From assembly GCA_951799445.1 (NCBI GenBank), contig OX637289.1, forward strand, positions 28,830,245 to 28,894,244: a DNA stretch of 64,000 bases, in the 5' to 3' direction. Made by a program: the position numbers and the translations under genes. Numbering within the stretch: position 1 is the stretch's first letter; the number at the start of each line of letters is the position of its first letter. The notes below the pieces were generated by a model. The model worked only from the letters and a program-made list of their open reading frames with translations. It had not been told where the DNA came from and did not search any database. Shown here one piece after another: positions 22,714 to 34,792 of this stretch. Origin of the DNA: Pseudisothecium myosuroides. Lineage: Eukaryota; Streptophyta; Bryopsida; Hypnales; Lembophyllaceae.

Positions 22714-22942
22714 TTTTTTTAGGGCTTTTTAACAAATTAAATTTGTTAAAATTTAAAATTTAAAATTATTATTTATTATAATTTATCTATTTGCTTAAAT
22801 TATTTTTAAGGTGCTTACAAGTCACCTTAATACTTTGAGCTTACAAATAGGGCATGTTTCATGCATTATATCTCCCAGACCATTCGATACTAACAATGGA
22901 CCATCATGGAGATTTTTTAAACGTTGTCTAAATTAGTGGAAA

Positions 22943-23790
22943 AACCACCCACCCACCCACTAAGGGTGTGTCTTTATTAGACTACTCCACTACCAGAAGT
23001 GGGTATTTATTTTCCATCCCGCCTTGTTCATGCATCTCTCTGGTTTTCCCTCCAAGCTTTGAGACAACTTTATTGTTTCATGTCACCACATACCATCTTC
23101 CTTGTTTGGTTTCGTGAGGAGTTTGCGGAGTGACGGTTTATTCTTTGTGAGACTTTGAGGAGTTTTGGGAGTGGCTCTTGAGCTTCCAACAAGTTGTGTG
23201 TCTACAAGAATGGCAAAGGTCGTGTGGAGTTTTAGTTTTAGTGTGTTTGGAGATATTGTTCACTTACTGCATTTGCTTGATTCACTGATGTGATCTTTTG
23301 ACCCATGTTTTCTCACCAATCTTTGTAATTTTAGGATCTGTGACATAGATAGCAATTGGCTTTCAGCTTTAGACACCTGATGCATCTTCACTCACTATAC
23401 ATTGGCTTGTTGCGTGTTTGGGACGGGTACATGTGAGGCTGAGCCTTCGGATCCTGATTTCCCAAGTTTGTGGATTTCTTGAGACAAGTTTTTCAAGCAC
23501 ATGGACAACTCTTTCCTGCTTTAGTGTGCTCACTCTTATGGATAATTTTACTATGATTTGTGACTCTTCCTTCCACATAGGGAGAAATGATTTTATTGTG
23601 ATCTGTGACTCTTCTATCTTATATAGGAAGTAATATTTTTAGAAGAAACTATTTGTCACACTACTTGTACAAACCTGGTGTGAGTTGGTGATTTGATTTA
23701 AAATGATCTATTGTTGGGCCATGGTATATATTATGCCTTAAGATAAGTTGTGAAAGATGAGGCCTAGTTTTGGGGTGTTTCAGTCTTGTT
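22943..23790 (+). repeat. Long direct repeat, copy 2
   Basis: Partner of 21738-22520, offset by about 1.2 kb. The order of shared blocks is preserved. Divergence is substantial, so the duplication is old. Confidence 0.6.
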
Positions 23791-24589
23791 TCTTCTTCTT
23801 TGTGTGCAAGTTTTTCTTTTGTCCAATTGGTTGGAGTTGCAAGTCTTTTATGAGTCTTAAGTCTTTGGTTTGTCTTGGAGATTTGGTCTTTTATTGTCTT
23901 TGAAATTGTCTTTTACTTGTCTTCTTCTTGTCGTCTTAAAATGGAAAATTTCTCCTCTTTTATAATTTTCGCCGGTTATGGGTAATTAATTAAAACTCTA
24001 ACCGTTTTGTCATTGGTAATAGGTCTAAATCTAATTTTCCTAATTACCTTTCTCCTAACTAAATGTATTCCTAGAATTAGTCTAAAGACCTTTATTTTAT
24101 TCCTACTTACCAACTAAATTCTATTGCTGCCTTGGTCTTCTTGCCTTTCGCATTTGTATTTAAATGGTCTTTTAAAAAAATAATTAATCGTATATTTTAA
24201 CTTTTTTTTCATCATTTTTTGGTCAATATTGTGTAATGAAGTATATTCTTTAAATCTTTGTATCATTATATCTAAATATTTATGTATTACAAGGTTTAAT
24301 TGAATTTTAAAAGTACTTAAAAAATATAGTGAACAGTATAATTTGTCAATCTCAAGAATGAATAACTTTTGTGTAATAATACTTTTCCATGTTCAAATGT
24401 TTTTGTTTCCTGAATTGTAGTATATTTTATTTACAAATATGGTTATTTTGTGATTCCTAAAGTATTAGTAATTATCTATGGAAGGTTAAAGTAGGCTGAT
24501 TAATAATTAATCTTTCCTTTCTTTTCCTTCAAAAGGAACAATATAAGGTTAACATTTACCCCCTCCGGCAAGAAAATCATGTCCTCATG
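23791..24589. other. Unassigned AT-rich interval
   Basis: No gene. The right margin (24553-24595), read on the minus strand, carries a purine-rich GGAGGGGG next to TGTTAACCTTATATTG. This resembles a polypurine tract adjoining an LTR start. A similar 'TGTTAATCTTATATTG' occurs inverted near 27564, but the shared block is only about 35 bp. Confidence 0.3.
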
Positions 24590-27443
24590 ATATATGTAAG
24601 AAATCTAAAATTTTGTGGATCATGATGCGGTATGGTGAAGTTTGGATAGGTGGCTATAAAATCAAACTCTTTGTATGTGAGAATTTAAGTCTTTATATTG
24701 TGATACATATGCTCAAATTTTTTTATAAAATTGATTTTTCTTAAGGTCATTGGAAAATTTGCATAGTGTTTGCTTAGGAAGTCAAACTATCCTTCCTTGA
24801 TCTTATTATAAAATCCCTTGTCAAACTCTTTTAACTCCATAACTCCTTTTTGGATTGTGGAGTAATTTTTGGACAAAAATTGGGATATTATTTGTATATT
24901 TGTGTCCTCATTCTTTCCTCGCGGTCTCAACAGTTTGATTAGTAATTCATTTGCAAAGAAAGTGTTGTGATGGCTTACAATCATTTGGTAAGCGCGGGTG
25001 ATATGCCGAATGACGTAGCATACTAGGGATGCCATATATGCCTCTACTACGCATTTTATGATATGGAGGTCACCCACATGCCACATGAATATAATCAATT
25101 CTTTTATCTCCGCGCTTGCTAATAGCCAAATGGCTTTGAATTTTTGTTTGTAAATGAGGGTTTTGAATGTAAGATGGGATAATCCCTCCATTCCCAAAAA
25201 TCATTTATTAGTAATTTCGTAATGTTGTCTTAGGGATATTGGCGGGTATGCAAAACTTCAGATATTATGGAGTATATCTCTAAGAAATTTATTTCCTGTT
25301 TCTCGATGTAAATGTTTTGGGTCTTGCTTTTGATGTGATGATGCTTCGTCTATGAATTTGAGGTTAATAGAATTTTTCTTTGAGGTTGTAGCTACCTCTT
25401 CTTGGAAAATATTTTGCAATTGATTCAATGTAATGCGAGTTACTTCATAAGAAGCTTCTTCAGCGCAAAGAGCCATTTTCAATTTTTTTACTTCGAGTTT
25501 TAATTGTTCATTATCTTGACGTAACTTCCAGTCTTGTTTTGTTTTGAAATCTTGTTTCTTAATGTAGATTGCATTATGCTTCATAATTTTGAACTCCTCT
25601 TTTTTCAAGAAATTCTGGTACTTGTTTCATTGGTTGGTCCGCTCTTTGTGTTTCGTCTGTTACAATGTCTTTTTTCTTTGTTTTCTTTGTTTGGTGATCT
25701 TTTGGATCTCTCTCTTGCTTTCTGGTCTTGATATTAGGGTTTGATAATCCTAATTTTTCTTGCATACTCCCATCGTCAAAGACAGTTGTAGTGGCCTTGT
25801 GCCTGCCTCAGCTTCATTCCATCGTTTCATCAGGGGTGACTTGCAACCTTTGGTAGGAGTTGTCGGGGGTGGTCTTCCTCTTTTATCCTTTGTTGCCCTT
25901 GTTTTGTCTCCCTTGTCGTCGTCGTCCTTGCGGTGTCTGCTTGTGGCGCTGCTCCTCCCTTCAACGTTGTTGCCATCGAGCTCCGAATCTTCTCACGCAC
26001 AAGAATCCGTTGAATTATGTACGATTGCACGACTCCCCCTTCGTCGCTACGATTGACATGACTCTGATTCTCTTCAATGCTAGGGTTTTTGTTCTTTGGA
26101 CCTTCGGTATGACACTCTTGGTCTCCTTTGCCGTCTTTTGCTTTGTGTTTCTCAATATTCTCCTTGTCATCGTGGTTGTTGTTGTGGCTTTTGTTGCAAT
26201 GCTGACCTGCGGCCACCTGAGTTTCCGCAAGGTTTACGTCTTCATCGTGTTGGTTTTCTTTGATTTTGCTACTGCTGGTATCCGGAGTTTTTTGGTTGCT
26301 TTCCTTAAAATATGGTGTTTGTTCGCTTCAATGTGAGGGTTTCCGTCCTTGGGGACTGGGTTGCCGTGCTTTTCATCTTCTTTTCGGAACATTTGTTTAT
26401 ATATTTCATTACTTTCTATACTATCATTGGATGTTTCTAAGTTACAGATTGTTGTTGCAGGTATTCCTTCCACTTTTACAGAACCAACCATTGTTTCCGG
26501 AAGCTTAAGTTGTAGAGTCAAATTTTTGATAACTTTTGAACTTTTAATACCTTGTAAAGTTGCTTCTAATAATAGGGAGAGTAGTGGTCTTTTCCTCAAC
26601 TTAGGAATTACATGAATTTGAAGGTTCTTAGCTAGAAGCATGGTGCTTGTCTCTAATAACAAGAGGCTGATGTATATTCCTAGTCTTATATGAATTACAA
26701 CAAGCTTGGGACCTTGTATTTCTAATTTTATTCTTACAACTCATAGTGTAAATGTAATTTAAAATTTTCAATCTAATCTATTGTCCCTCCTTTCATTGCT
26801 TGTTGCATTAGTTGAACTATTGCCCAAAGAATTTCTCCTATTTTTTGTTTGAAACTAAACGTTGAACCTAGGAATTTTAGAATTGTTTTAGTTTCATCAG
26901 ATTTGCACATGGCTGAGGTAATAACGGTTGCTTTGCCAGTGGAGGATTTTGCAATAAATAGCTAGTTAGCACATTTATTAGTTGGCATGGGTGGAATAGG
27001 CTAAAATGGAAGATGTTGGTGAATATTTTCCTAAAATTGTTTGGAATTATTTCATAGCTTCTACCTTTAAAAATAGTGGGTTTTGCTTCTATTTGTAAAT
27101 TTAATAGCACTTCCTGTACCACTTCTTTGAATATTTTTCCTTCCCATTCAACTTGGGTGGCAAAATTCAATAAGCCTATATTATTTAAAATATCTCTTTC
27201 TATTGGAGTAAACCCATTCTTCGGTAAGGTAACGGTTTGGAAATTAAATTCTATGTCTTCCATATTTTCTCTCACAATCTTCCACCGTAATATTAAATAA
27301 TTAGTACCTACAATTGAAAACACTTGAAATTGGAAGTGATGAAGGAGAAAGACTATGAACAACTTCTCCTTCAAAAGTAATAACTTCCTTGAGGAAGTTA
27401 TCCTAACTTCCTTCTTGTCTTTAAAGCATAAAATCAAGTTCAC
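24590..27443 (-). pseudogene. Degenerate retroelement coding remnant, gag-like
   Basis: A series of minus-strand frames lies end to end: 27443-26877, 26662-26234, 26216-25830, 25765-25574, 25608-25258 and 25197-24787. The first contains an alternation (EWEGKIFKEVVQEVLLNLQ, then FKGRSYEIIPNNF) that reminds me of the gag-like 'plant transposon protein' domain. The last (GDLHIIKCVVEAYMASLV ... NELLIKLLRPRG) could be the C-terminal half of the same domain. The frame at 25258-25608 is Lys/Glu-rich and probably coiled coil. No reverse transcriptase or integrase motif is visible. The assignment rests on pattern resemblance only. Confidence 0.3.
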
Positions 27444-27864
27444 ATTTGTGGTGCCTTAAAGTATTTTGGCCCCATTTACATATGATGATGGATAGAATAA
27501 TCCATGCCTTCTCACACAGGTTTGTTCTCTTTCCTTCAAAGAAAACAATATAAGATTAACACCTTCAAACGTCACTTTTTGGCTGTTAGATTCAACACAT
27601 CCGACCTGCAACAAGATCACCAACACTCGAGCGTCACACTAAATATTCTTGTGCATTGCTGCTCTACGCGAGGTTACTTTGGTAGTTGAGAAGGCCCAAC
27701 TTCATCTTGAAGACCTTCATGCGGCGGTGCAAGACCCAGCGGCAGATGAAATTGATCTGGTAATTGTGATTAAAAAAAACGCAAGTTTCGATCCTGGTTG
27801 AAACTCCTCATCTTGAGGCTCATAAAACCCCTCCAGTTTGATATACTAAATCTAAAGTGAAAAT

Positions 27865-28195
27865 GTTATCTTAATAAACTACTACCCCAAGCTTGTAAAA
27901 TTGATAGTTTATTTTGTAGTATAGGAAGTAAATGGTTCGATCACCAAGGATTCATAAGAGTAATATTTAATTTAATGAGACCAAATTGTATATGAAAGCT
28001 CTACAATTTATCAATTTATCTCACCATACTCCATCTAAGAGCTTCCTAATGAGAGTTGATTTGCCTATAAGCTAATAAAAGAGACACCAAGTTTGATTTG
28101 AAAAGCTACAGTTCATCTTCTCATTTCTTTTAATTTTCAACAATTCAAACCGTTTGGTATCTATTTGTTCTTTTAACTATACATTAGTAATTACA
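27865..28195 (-). repeat. Left LTR-like direct repeat (3' LTR if read on minus strand)
   Basis: Starts TGTTATCTTAATAAAC and ends ATTACA, so it has TG...CA ends. It matches 29688-29950 in the same orientation except for an extra 70 bp near 27905-27985. By eye the shared parts are over 90 percent identical. Confidence 0.65.
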
Positions 28196-28759
28196 AGCCA
28201 ATTATACTAAGTCAATAGTGGCTAAGGGATTGTATTTGGGTCTTTATTAATTCTCCTATGATGTTTCAAGTTTCCAGGATCCCATATTTTTCTTGTTTTA
28301 AAATATGTGCTGTTTAAAAAATTAAAATTTAAAAACGTTTTATCTTCTTTAAAAAGTTCAATCTCATCTACAAATTTCAATGACTATGTAGCGTTTAATT
28401 TATTAATAATATGATTATTATTTAATTTATTTTTATTTTTAAAAAATATTTATGATTGTTAGATACATTTTTATTTTTCAAACATTCCACTTTCATTGAA
28501 TATGATTTCTTAGATTTTGAATTTGTTGGAGTGTAGTAGTTGAAATAATTTGTTTTTCATGGAAAAAATGTTTAGTTTCTTTAGAGTTGAAATCACCATC
28601 CAAATTTATATTGAGTTTTTGATTAGGAGTTGTATTGTCTTTCTTTAATTCTTTAATAAAATTTTATCAATATTTAAGCTTTTGCATTGTTGAGTACCAA
28701 ATGTGTTTTCAATGATTATTTGTTCAATTGATTGTAAATGTTTATTGTTCTCAAAAAAT

Positions 28760-29205
28760 TTATTTTCTTTCACACTTTTGGAATTGGTGTTTTGAAAAAG
28801 CATCCAAAAATATTATATCCTCATTTTCCTTTAAAGTTTTAAGGAAATTATGTTTTAGTAATAAATTATCTTCAATTAATTCATTTGTACGATTTTTGTT
28901 TGCAACGTCTTGATTTTTTAAATGTGACACTTCACTAATGACATTATCCAACTTTGTTTCAAATCTTCTATTGAATGGTACAAAGTATTATTTTCCATAT
29001 TCAACTTTGAGTTAAATTTTTCTTGTTTGGCAACTTTGTTTTCCATTGACAATAACAACTCATCTAACTTTTCATTTTGTTTTATCATATTATTACCAAA
29101 TTTAATTGTACTGAACAAATTAACTTGAAGTATTGTAATTAATGCATAATAATTTGCTCTCATTTTTTCTAAAGACTTTTCATATTCTTCAATCAATATT
29201 TTCAT
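28760..29205 (-). pseudogene. Coiled-coil internal frames of the LTR element
   Basis: Frames 29205-28918 and 28951-28760 on the minus strand are rich in Lys, Glu, Asn and Leu and look like coiled coil (for example NEKLDELLLSMENKVAKQEK). They are in overlapping different frames, so the original coding region is shifted. Similar coiled-coil frames occur at 25258-25608. No enzyme motif is present; a gag-like structural role is possible. Confidence 0.3.
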
Positions 29206-29687
29206 TCCTCTTCCATATTCTTTGTCACTTTCAATTTTTTTGATTTTTTATATTCTCTACCTCACAACAAATAATTTGAATATATTTTTCTTTTATTCTT
29301 CCTTTATGCAATTCACTATCAAGACATTTTTGTAAATAGTCATTATTTTTTTGTTTAATATTCAATAATTCATCTTTTGTTTTTAAAACTATTTTTTATT
29401 CTTCAATTTGTTCATATAACTTTTCATTGTATCTTTTAGACATGCTTGAAGATTCACAAATTTGTCATGTTGTTTTTGCAATTGCCAACATAGATTTCCT
29501 TTTTGTTTTTGAAGATCATAAATTTCATTACTTTACTTTTTGAGTTGACACATCATATTTTCATTATATCCTTTTATATAATTTATTGTATTCATAAGAT
29601 CCCTCTTTGACTAATTATTTTATGAAACACTACAATAACCCATTATAAAAATATTTATCAAATTAAATCCCTGGGCATGCTGCGCCA

Positions 29688-29950
29688 AATGTTATCTAAA
29701 TAAACTACCACCCCAAGCTTGTAGAATTGATAGTTTATTTTGTAGTACAAAAGCTCTACAATTTATCAATTTATCTCACCATACTCCAACTAAGAGCTTC
29801 CTAATGAGAGTTGATTTGCCTATAAGCTAATAAAAAAGACACCAAGTTTGATTTGAAAAGCTATAGTTCATCTTCTCACTTCTTTCAATTTCCAACAATT
29901 CAAACCATTTGGTATCTATTTGTTCTTTTAACTATATATTAATAATTAGC
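29688..29950 (-). repeat. Right LTR-like direct repeat (5' LTR if read on minus strand)
   Basis: Partner of 27865-28195. It begins TGTTATCTAAATAAAC and its right edge has decayed to TTAGC where the other copy has TTACA. Confidence 0.65.
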
Positions 29951-30567
29951 TCAATTTGTCTTAGTGTAATGGAAAGAAGTTGTGAATTTGACCTCATTCC
30001 CATTGGATAACTGAATAGACTTAAAATTGAAAAATTAAATTGTCTACAAAAAAACAAAGAAAACTATATCAAATTGATGAAGTTTTCAGGCGGATGCCTC
30101 TTCTTAAATAGATAGACTGCTTCATAAACATTAGAGAAAAAGTTGGGCCTCTGAGGACCCCAAAGTTAACTTTTTTTTTAGCTTAAGGATATATATTTCC
30201 CCTATTCTCGTTCACTGTCCATTGGGACGTCGGATGACTGTCAGGGGCTCTAAATCCGAGTTTAAGTATTCAATAATCAGAATTAAGGTTCACTACCACA
30301 CCTTAATCTAATTATTGAACATTGAACCTTAAAATTGGATGCTAATTGAACTCTAACCAAAAGTTGGAAAAAAATGCAAATGTCAATGAAGTATGTTTTA
30401 CACATTGCCATCAAATTCTTTTTTATGGCAATGTGGAAGACTATCTTCATTGGCACTTGGTGTGAATGATGGGTGAAGAGGTTGTTTTTATAACAAAATC
30501 AGTTGTCCATCATGAATTGCCAAAGAATATGGGATAGTTTGAAGTTGAGAGATTGGCCGCTCATTAT
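29951..30567. other. Unassigned interval
   Basis: The block 29951-30010 has weak resemblance to a tRNA-like A/B-box pair, not enough to call. No gene or repeat ends are otherwise recognised. Confidence 0.35.
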
Positions 30568-30961
30568 CAAAATGCAGGAATCGTGTTAAAAGTTAAATTT
30601 CAAACCTCATTTAGGCATAGTAAAATAACTATTTTGAAAAAACTTTGAACTAAAAATAGTTGGGAAATTAAGCTAACTTTTATCTCCAAAAATCGGTTTG
30701 AGGTTTGGAGTCTCCTACCAAAAGTTATAAACAAAATTCAAAGAAGGTGTTTGAAAATGTCCAAAAAAATGTCCCATTCAACCCCTCTCAGAATTTTGTC
30801 TATAACTTTTAGTTGGAGTCACAAAACCTCAAACGTATTTTTTTAAATAAAAGTTAGCTTAATTACCCAACTTTTTTTAGTTCAAAGTTTTTTCAAAATA
30901 GTTATTCTACTATGCCTAAATGAGATCTAAAATTTAACTTTTAACACAATTCCTGCATTTT
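30568..30961. repeat. Long foldback (inverted repeat), about 390 bp
   Basis: The left half, from 'aaaatgcaggaatcgtgt' onward, pairs with the right half ending 'acacaattcctgcatttt'. The arms are about 165-175 bp with scattered mismatches, around a short centre near 30760. A related foldback lies at 56047-56412, and a single arm with the same downstream flank lies at 58070-58400. Confidence 0.75.
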
Positions 30962-31372
30962 GCTTAACTATGAGTGGTTGAGTTCCAATTAATCCTAATT
31001 TGCATATCCCACATGGATTGCTTGACCTTCTACTACCCCAATCCTATAAAGAACTTCTCTTTTCATCTCTAGGCTCACAAAATGAATTAAGTGGCTTCTT
31101 GAGCTAGTTGCTTTTGGCAACTAGGTTCATAAGCCACATAATTTTGGAATTTGTCCATGTGTTTCAAAAAAAATGTCACTTAATTTGGCGTAATTGAACC
31201 TAATAGGACTAATTTGTCAATTAAACAAATTGTACTTGGTTGCCTTGTACTCTGTTGCCTTGACGGAGGTCCTGACATTTTTGGTGAAAGTCAGATCGGG
31301 TGAAGTTCGCGATACTGAGAATCTCTAGGGCCAGCGATGACATGGATATTCATAAGGATGTTACTCTGGAGC
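30962..31372 (+). other. Promoter-like sequence downstream of the foldback
   Basis: The stretch 30990-31075 ('tatcccacatgga' followed by 'cctataaagaac') is shared with 58310-58400, where it also follows the foldback arm. The foldback is therefore part of a larger repeat that includes a possible TATA-type promoter. No gene follows. Confidence 0.35.
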
Positions 31373-31399
31373 GGCCCTCCAAAGGCCCGGTTCTTTCTA

Positions 31400-32540
31400 T
31401 AATGAGAGAAGGCGTCACCTTGAAGCTACTAAAAATGATGTCATCCTTTTATCTGGATTATTATAATCAAATCTATCAAAATAACATATTAATATATGTT
31501 TTTACACCATGTACGCATTTACAATGCGACATCGTTGTTTTTAAGTGATTCCATTTATTGTGACTTCATCAAAATCCATCAAAATCATTCTCATGCCAAA
31601 GAAATTCACCATGAATCCTAGTCCCATGAAAATACCCCCTACTTGTTTTCTTGTTGTATCCCAACCTTAGTCTCCCCAAATCCACCAGTTAAAAGGTAGG
31701 AAGTAGCAGTTCGTTTAAGAGGCCTTGCTGGGCTACGGTGGGAAAGGCCAAAGTTGCCTTCTCTAGCTCAATCCTCCTCGACCTAGCCATTGCGTCCTTA
31801 ATCCAAACTTTTCCAACCGTATCCTCTCCCAAATCCGATCATGTCCTATTGAACCTTGTTGTCACAAATATTTACTTGCTTGTTGAAAGTAAAGCTTCCA
31901 AACGCTCCATCGTTGCTTTGATCCACCATCTTTGACTGTGTCTTCCTCTATTTCTATAGCTAAATCACTAAACTGCAAGCTTGAGAGGAGTGTTGCAACT
32001 TTGGCGGCCATCAAAGCTTGTCTTGGATTTATGACTCATCATTTGCATAGTCTCATTCAAAAATCTCATCTTCTTCTAATTCTTTACAAAAAGAGTCTCT
32101 CTCTTCTACATCTTGCTCTTGGCTATTAAAATAGTTGTGATTGTACTTGCCAATGACCTCTCTATCTTCAAGTTGCAAATTTTTTCTATTGGAAGTGGTA
32201 TGGGAAGCACATATAAGGGTGTTGGGTAGTCCACTTCTTGAGTTGTCGTAGGCCAATATAGAGGGCTAAAAGAAGATAGGAAATAATCATTAGACGTTGA
32301 AGCAAGTCTTGCTAACAATCTTGAGAGCAATCTACAATTGTGCCTCACAAGTACTTTGTTCAAAACAATATAGAGAAGTGAAAAAACAACCCATTGTCGC
32401 ATTGTAAATGAGAATATTATTACATTATATAAAAAGATATATTTATATATTATTTTGATGGATTTTAATTATAATACTATGGAAAAAAAGATGACATCAT
32501 TTTAATAGCTTTAAGGTGATGCCTGAGGCACCAACCATAT
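31400..32540. mobile_element. DNA-transposon-like element with about 100-bp inverted ends
   Basis: 31406-31500 ('ggcgtcaccttgaagct...gatgtcatcc...') is inverted and repeated at about 32430-32535. Similarity may extend outward to about 31373 and 32572. The ends could not be fixed, so the superfamily is unknown. The interior has only short frames. Confidence 0.5.
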
Positions 32541-32572
32541 ATTAAAAGAAGAAAATTCCCTTAGAGCCTCAT

Positions 32573-33303
32573 TAGTTTGAAGTGATCTTTCTAATTTATA
32601 GAATCATTGTCACAACCTTCACCTTGAGGAATGCCCGTGCCACCTTGGTGAGCAAGGAGACGTTGGAGGTGACTCCCTAAGCTTTGCACAAGATGAGGTG
32701 TGAAGAATTGGGAGTTTCGAGCAATTAAAGCGTTGTAGTGTTTTTTGAAACTAAATTGAGTGGCGTGCTACACATTCTTGAAAAGCTTGTAAAAAAACGC
32801 ATCAATGGGTCTAAAGTTATGGTTCTTCAAAGTTAAGAGTGTTCCGACCATGACCCAAGGTGTGGGACATGGAAGTAGGAATTTTGAGAAGATTTTTTTG
32901 GCCAAATAGAGCATACCACATGTCTTTGGAAATCTAATGAAATCAGATTTCTAGAATACTAAAGCTCATAAGGAGATGAGATGTGTGCTAAAAGTTATGA
33001 GCATCTAAAGAGGCGGGAGTCTCGGAGAACTACTCTCCTAGGGGACTTGGATCTTTGGAGGGCCATAACTTCCTCAATATGTAATGGGTTGAAAAAAGTG
33101 AGTAGTTCAAGGTCATCTACAAAAAGTGTAGATTATTAAAATGGGCTTTTACGCTGGATTTGGAGCCTAGAGCTAGAAGTTATGCATTTGGAGAGGTACA
33201 ATAATGTTCACTACCTAACGTAGCTTCTAACTACAGGGCCTTCAACCCCATGGCTTCTAACTACAAGGCCTCCAACCATTGTTTAGTAATAAAGGCTTCA
33301 AAG
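32573..33303. other. Unassigned interval with a short tandem repeat
   Basis: No gene. 33222-33285 holds two copies of an approximately 31-bp unit beginning 'gcttctaactaca'. Confidence 0.4.
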
Positions 33304-33305
33304 TA

Positions 33306-33364
33306 CAATCTCTCTTAGTACATATTATGCACTAACAAAATATGCACTAAGAGAGGTTCTACTG
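33306..33364. mobile_element. 59-bp Emigrant/Lemi-like pogo MITE
   Basis: The right end, read inward, is CAGTAGAACCTCTCTTAGTG, close to the CAGTAAAACCTCT ends of the plant pogo-derived Emigrant/Lemi1 family. The left end CAATCTCTCTTAGT is the same with a small deletion. TA flanks both sides (33304-33305 and 33365-33366). The two ends meet around a loop of a few bases, so this is an extreme internal-deletion derivative. Confidence 0.6.
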
Positions 33365-33366
33365 TA

Positions 33367-34309
33367 GTGCCATGGTGAGCCATATTGGTCATGGTTAGTG
33401 AGGTTGGTGTTGAAGCCTCACCACCACTAGTGTATTATCATAAAGTGCTTGCACACTCTTTGATATCGGTTGGATGGTGCCCCGCTCCATACTAGGCCAT
33501 GGTATGAACTTCAATTGATGGCTTCCAATTGGTAAGTCTTTGTGAATTCCAAAGTAAGATGGATTGACCTAATGGGGAGTTGGGTCCCATTTAAGGGCAG
33601 TTAGCACCGGTGGGAATAGTGTCGCCACCGAGTGTTTGGACATGAGTGGAAGTTCTGTCCCATGTCATCAAATGATATGCCAGGTGTCATAAGAAAGTTA
33701 AGTGTTGGAAACAAAGTGATGAAAGTCACAGAGGAATGCGGAATGCCATAACTAGAACTAAAATCTAAGTGGGTACATAGCATGTATATGGTTAGAAGAT
33801 TGTGACTCTTTTGTATCAATACTAGTTAAATGTAACAAGAAACACTTTCAGTGAACTTATGGTGGTAAGTGTCACTAAGGGCACGACAACCATATTGTTG
33901 TGGAGTTTAATTTCCATTTTCACTTCAGATTTTAGTATATTGAATTGGAAGGTTTTTCCTGAGTTTCAAGATGGAGAACCACAATTGGAGCCTGAATTTG
34001 AGTTTTCATTATCACAACTGCCGAATCAACTTCTTCTATCGTTATGTCTTGCACCACTGTCTGATCGCCAACAAAAAGAAGTTGACCTTCTCAATTGCCA
34101 AAGCAAGCATGCGGGAAGTAGCGATGGCACGGAAATCTTTAATGTGACGTTAAGGCGTTGTAATCTTATTGTAAGCTAGATGTGTTGAGCTTGATAGCCG
34201 AGAAGTAACATTTAAAGGATATTTCAATACAGATCTCTTTGACAATCACTATTATTGTATTATCATGCCTATCAAAGGAAATCGTGGCCATTGATTAAAG
34301 GGGCTGGTA
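33367..34309. other. Unassigned interval
   Basis: Mixed-composition sequence. A plus-strand frame at 33859-34179 has a less biased composition than most (Leu/Ser/Glu-rich) but no recognisable domain, and I do not call it a gene. Confidence 0.4.
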
Positions 34310-34792
34310 ATTATGAGCGCTTATTTATCCACCCTTAGTAAATAATCGAGCATGTGCAACTAGACTTTTGGTAATTTAGGTTTGAATTTTATTAATGGGT
34401 GCCTAGCGTCAATTCATTGTGCCTTCCAAGCAATGGATTTTTTCTAACTCCTAAGCATTCACTACTTTTACCAATAAAACAAAGAAAACAAATTCAAATT
34501 ACTAATTCAAGGCTAAGAGGTCATGACGATTTCAAAAGATATAGTTATAGTCTAAATTTAGCTACTCAAAATGTTATGGCATCTCATGCCATTTTCAAAA
34601 ATATAAAACACAACTCTATCCGACCTTTCTAGTAAAAGATATCGATGGATGAAGTTTAGTCTTTAAGAGGCCATCTAAACTTCATTCACCTTTTTAGACT
34701 TATTCCCTATTTAAATTAACTTTGGATTTTGAACCTTGATTTTAGATTATTGGACTCTAATTAAGTTTCAAGTTTGGGCGGAATTGGATTAA

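Larger units (their letters stand above)
27865..29950 (-). mobile_element. Non-autonomous LTR retroelement (2.1 kb)
   Basis: Two direct LTR-like repeats flank 1.5 kb of internal sequence. Next to the right repeat, read on the minus strand, lies TTTGGCGCAGCATGCCCAGG at about 29667-29686. This resembles a diverged version of the TGGCGC-type primer-binding site known in plant Gypsy elements, and it sets the orientation as minus. Internal coding is limited to coiled-coil-like frames. No target duplication is evident. Confidence 0.55.

Noticed and set aside
25760..26336. Hydrophobic plus-strand frames that look like membrane proteins
   Set aside because: They lie opposite the minus-strand Lys/Gln/Asn-rich retroelement remnant, and their hydrophobicity is the complement of that composition.
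24553..27564. Possible LTR pair around the gag-like remnant
   Set aside because: The shared block near the two edges is only about 35 bp and no full-length LTR could be traced.
27710..27860. tRNA-like B box ('caagtttcgatcctgg')
   Set aside because: No convincing A box at the right spacing and no cloverleaf. Could be an old SINE but is not supportable.
29951..30010. Possible second SINE head
   Set aside because: The A- and B-box similarity is weak and there is no matching second copy in the window.
33859..34179. 106-codon plus-strand frame with fairly balanced composition
   Set aside because: No recognisable domain, no start or splice context, and no second copy. Length alone is within chance for this much sequence.
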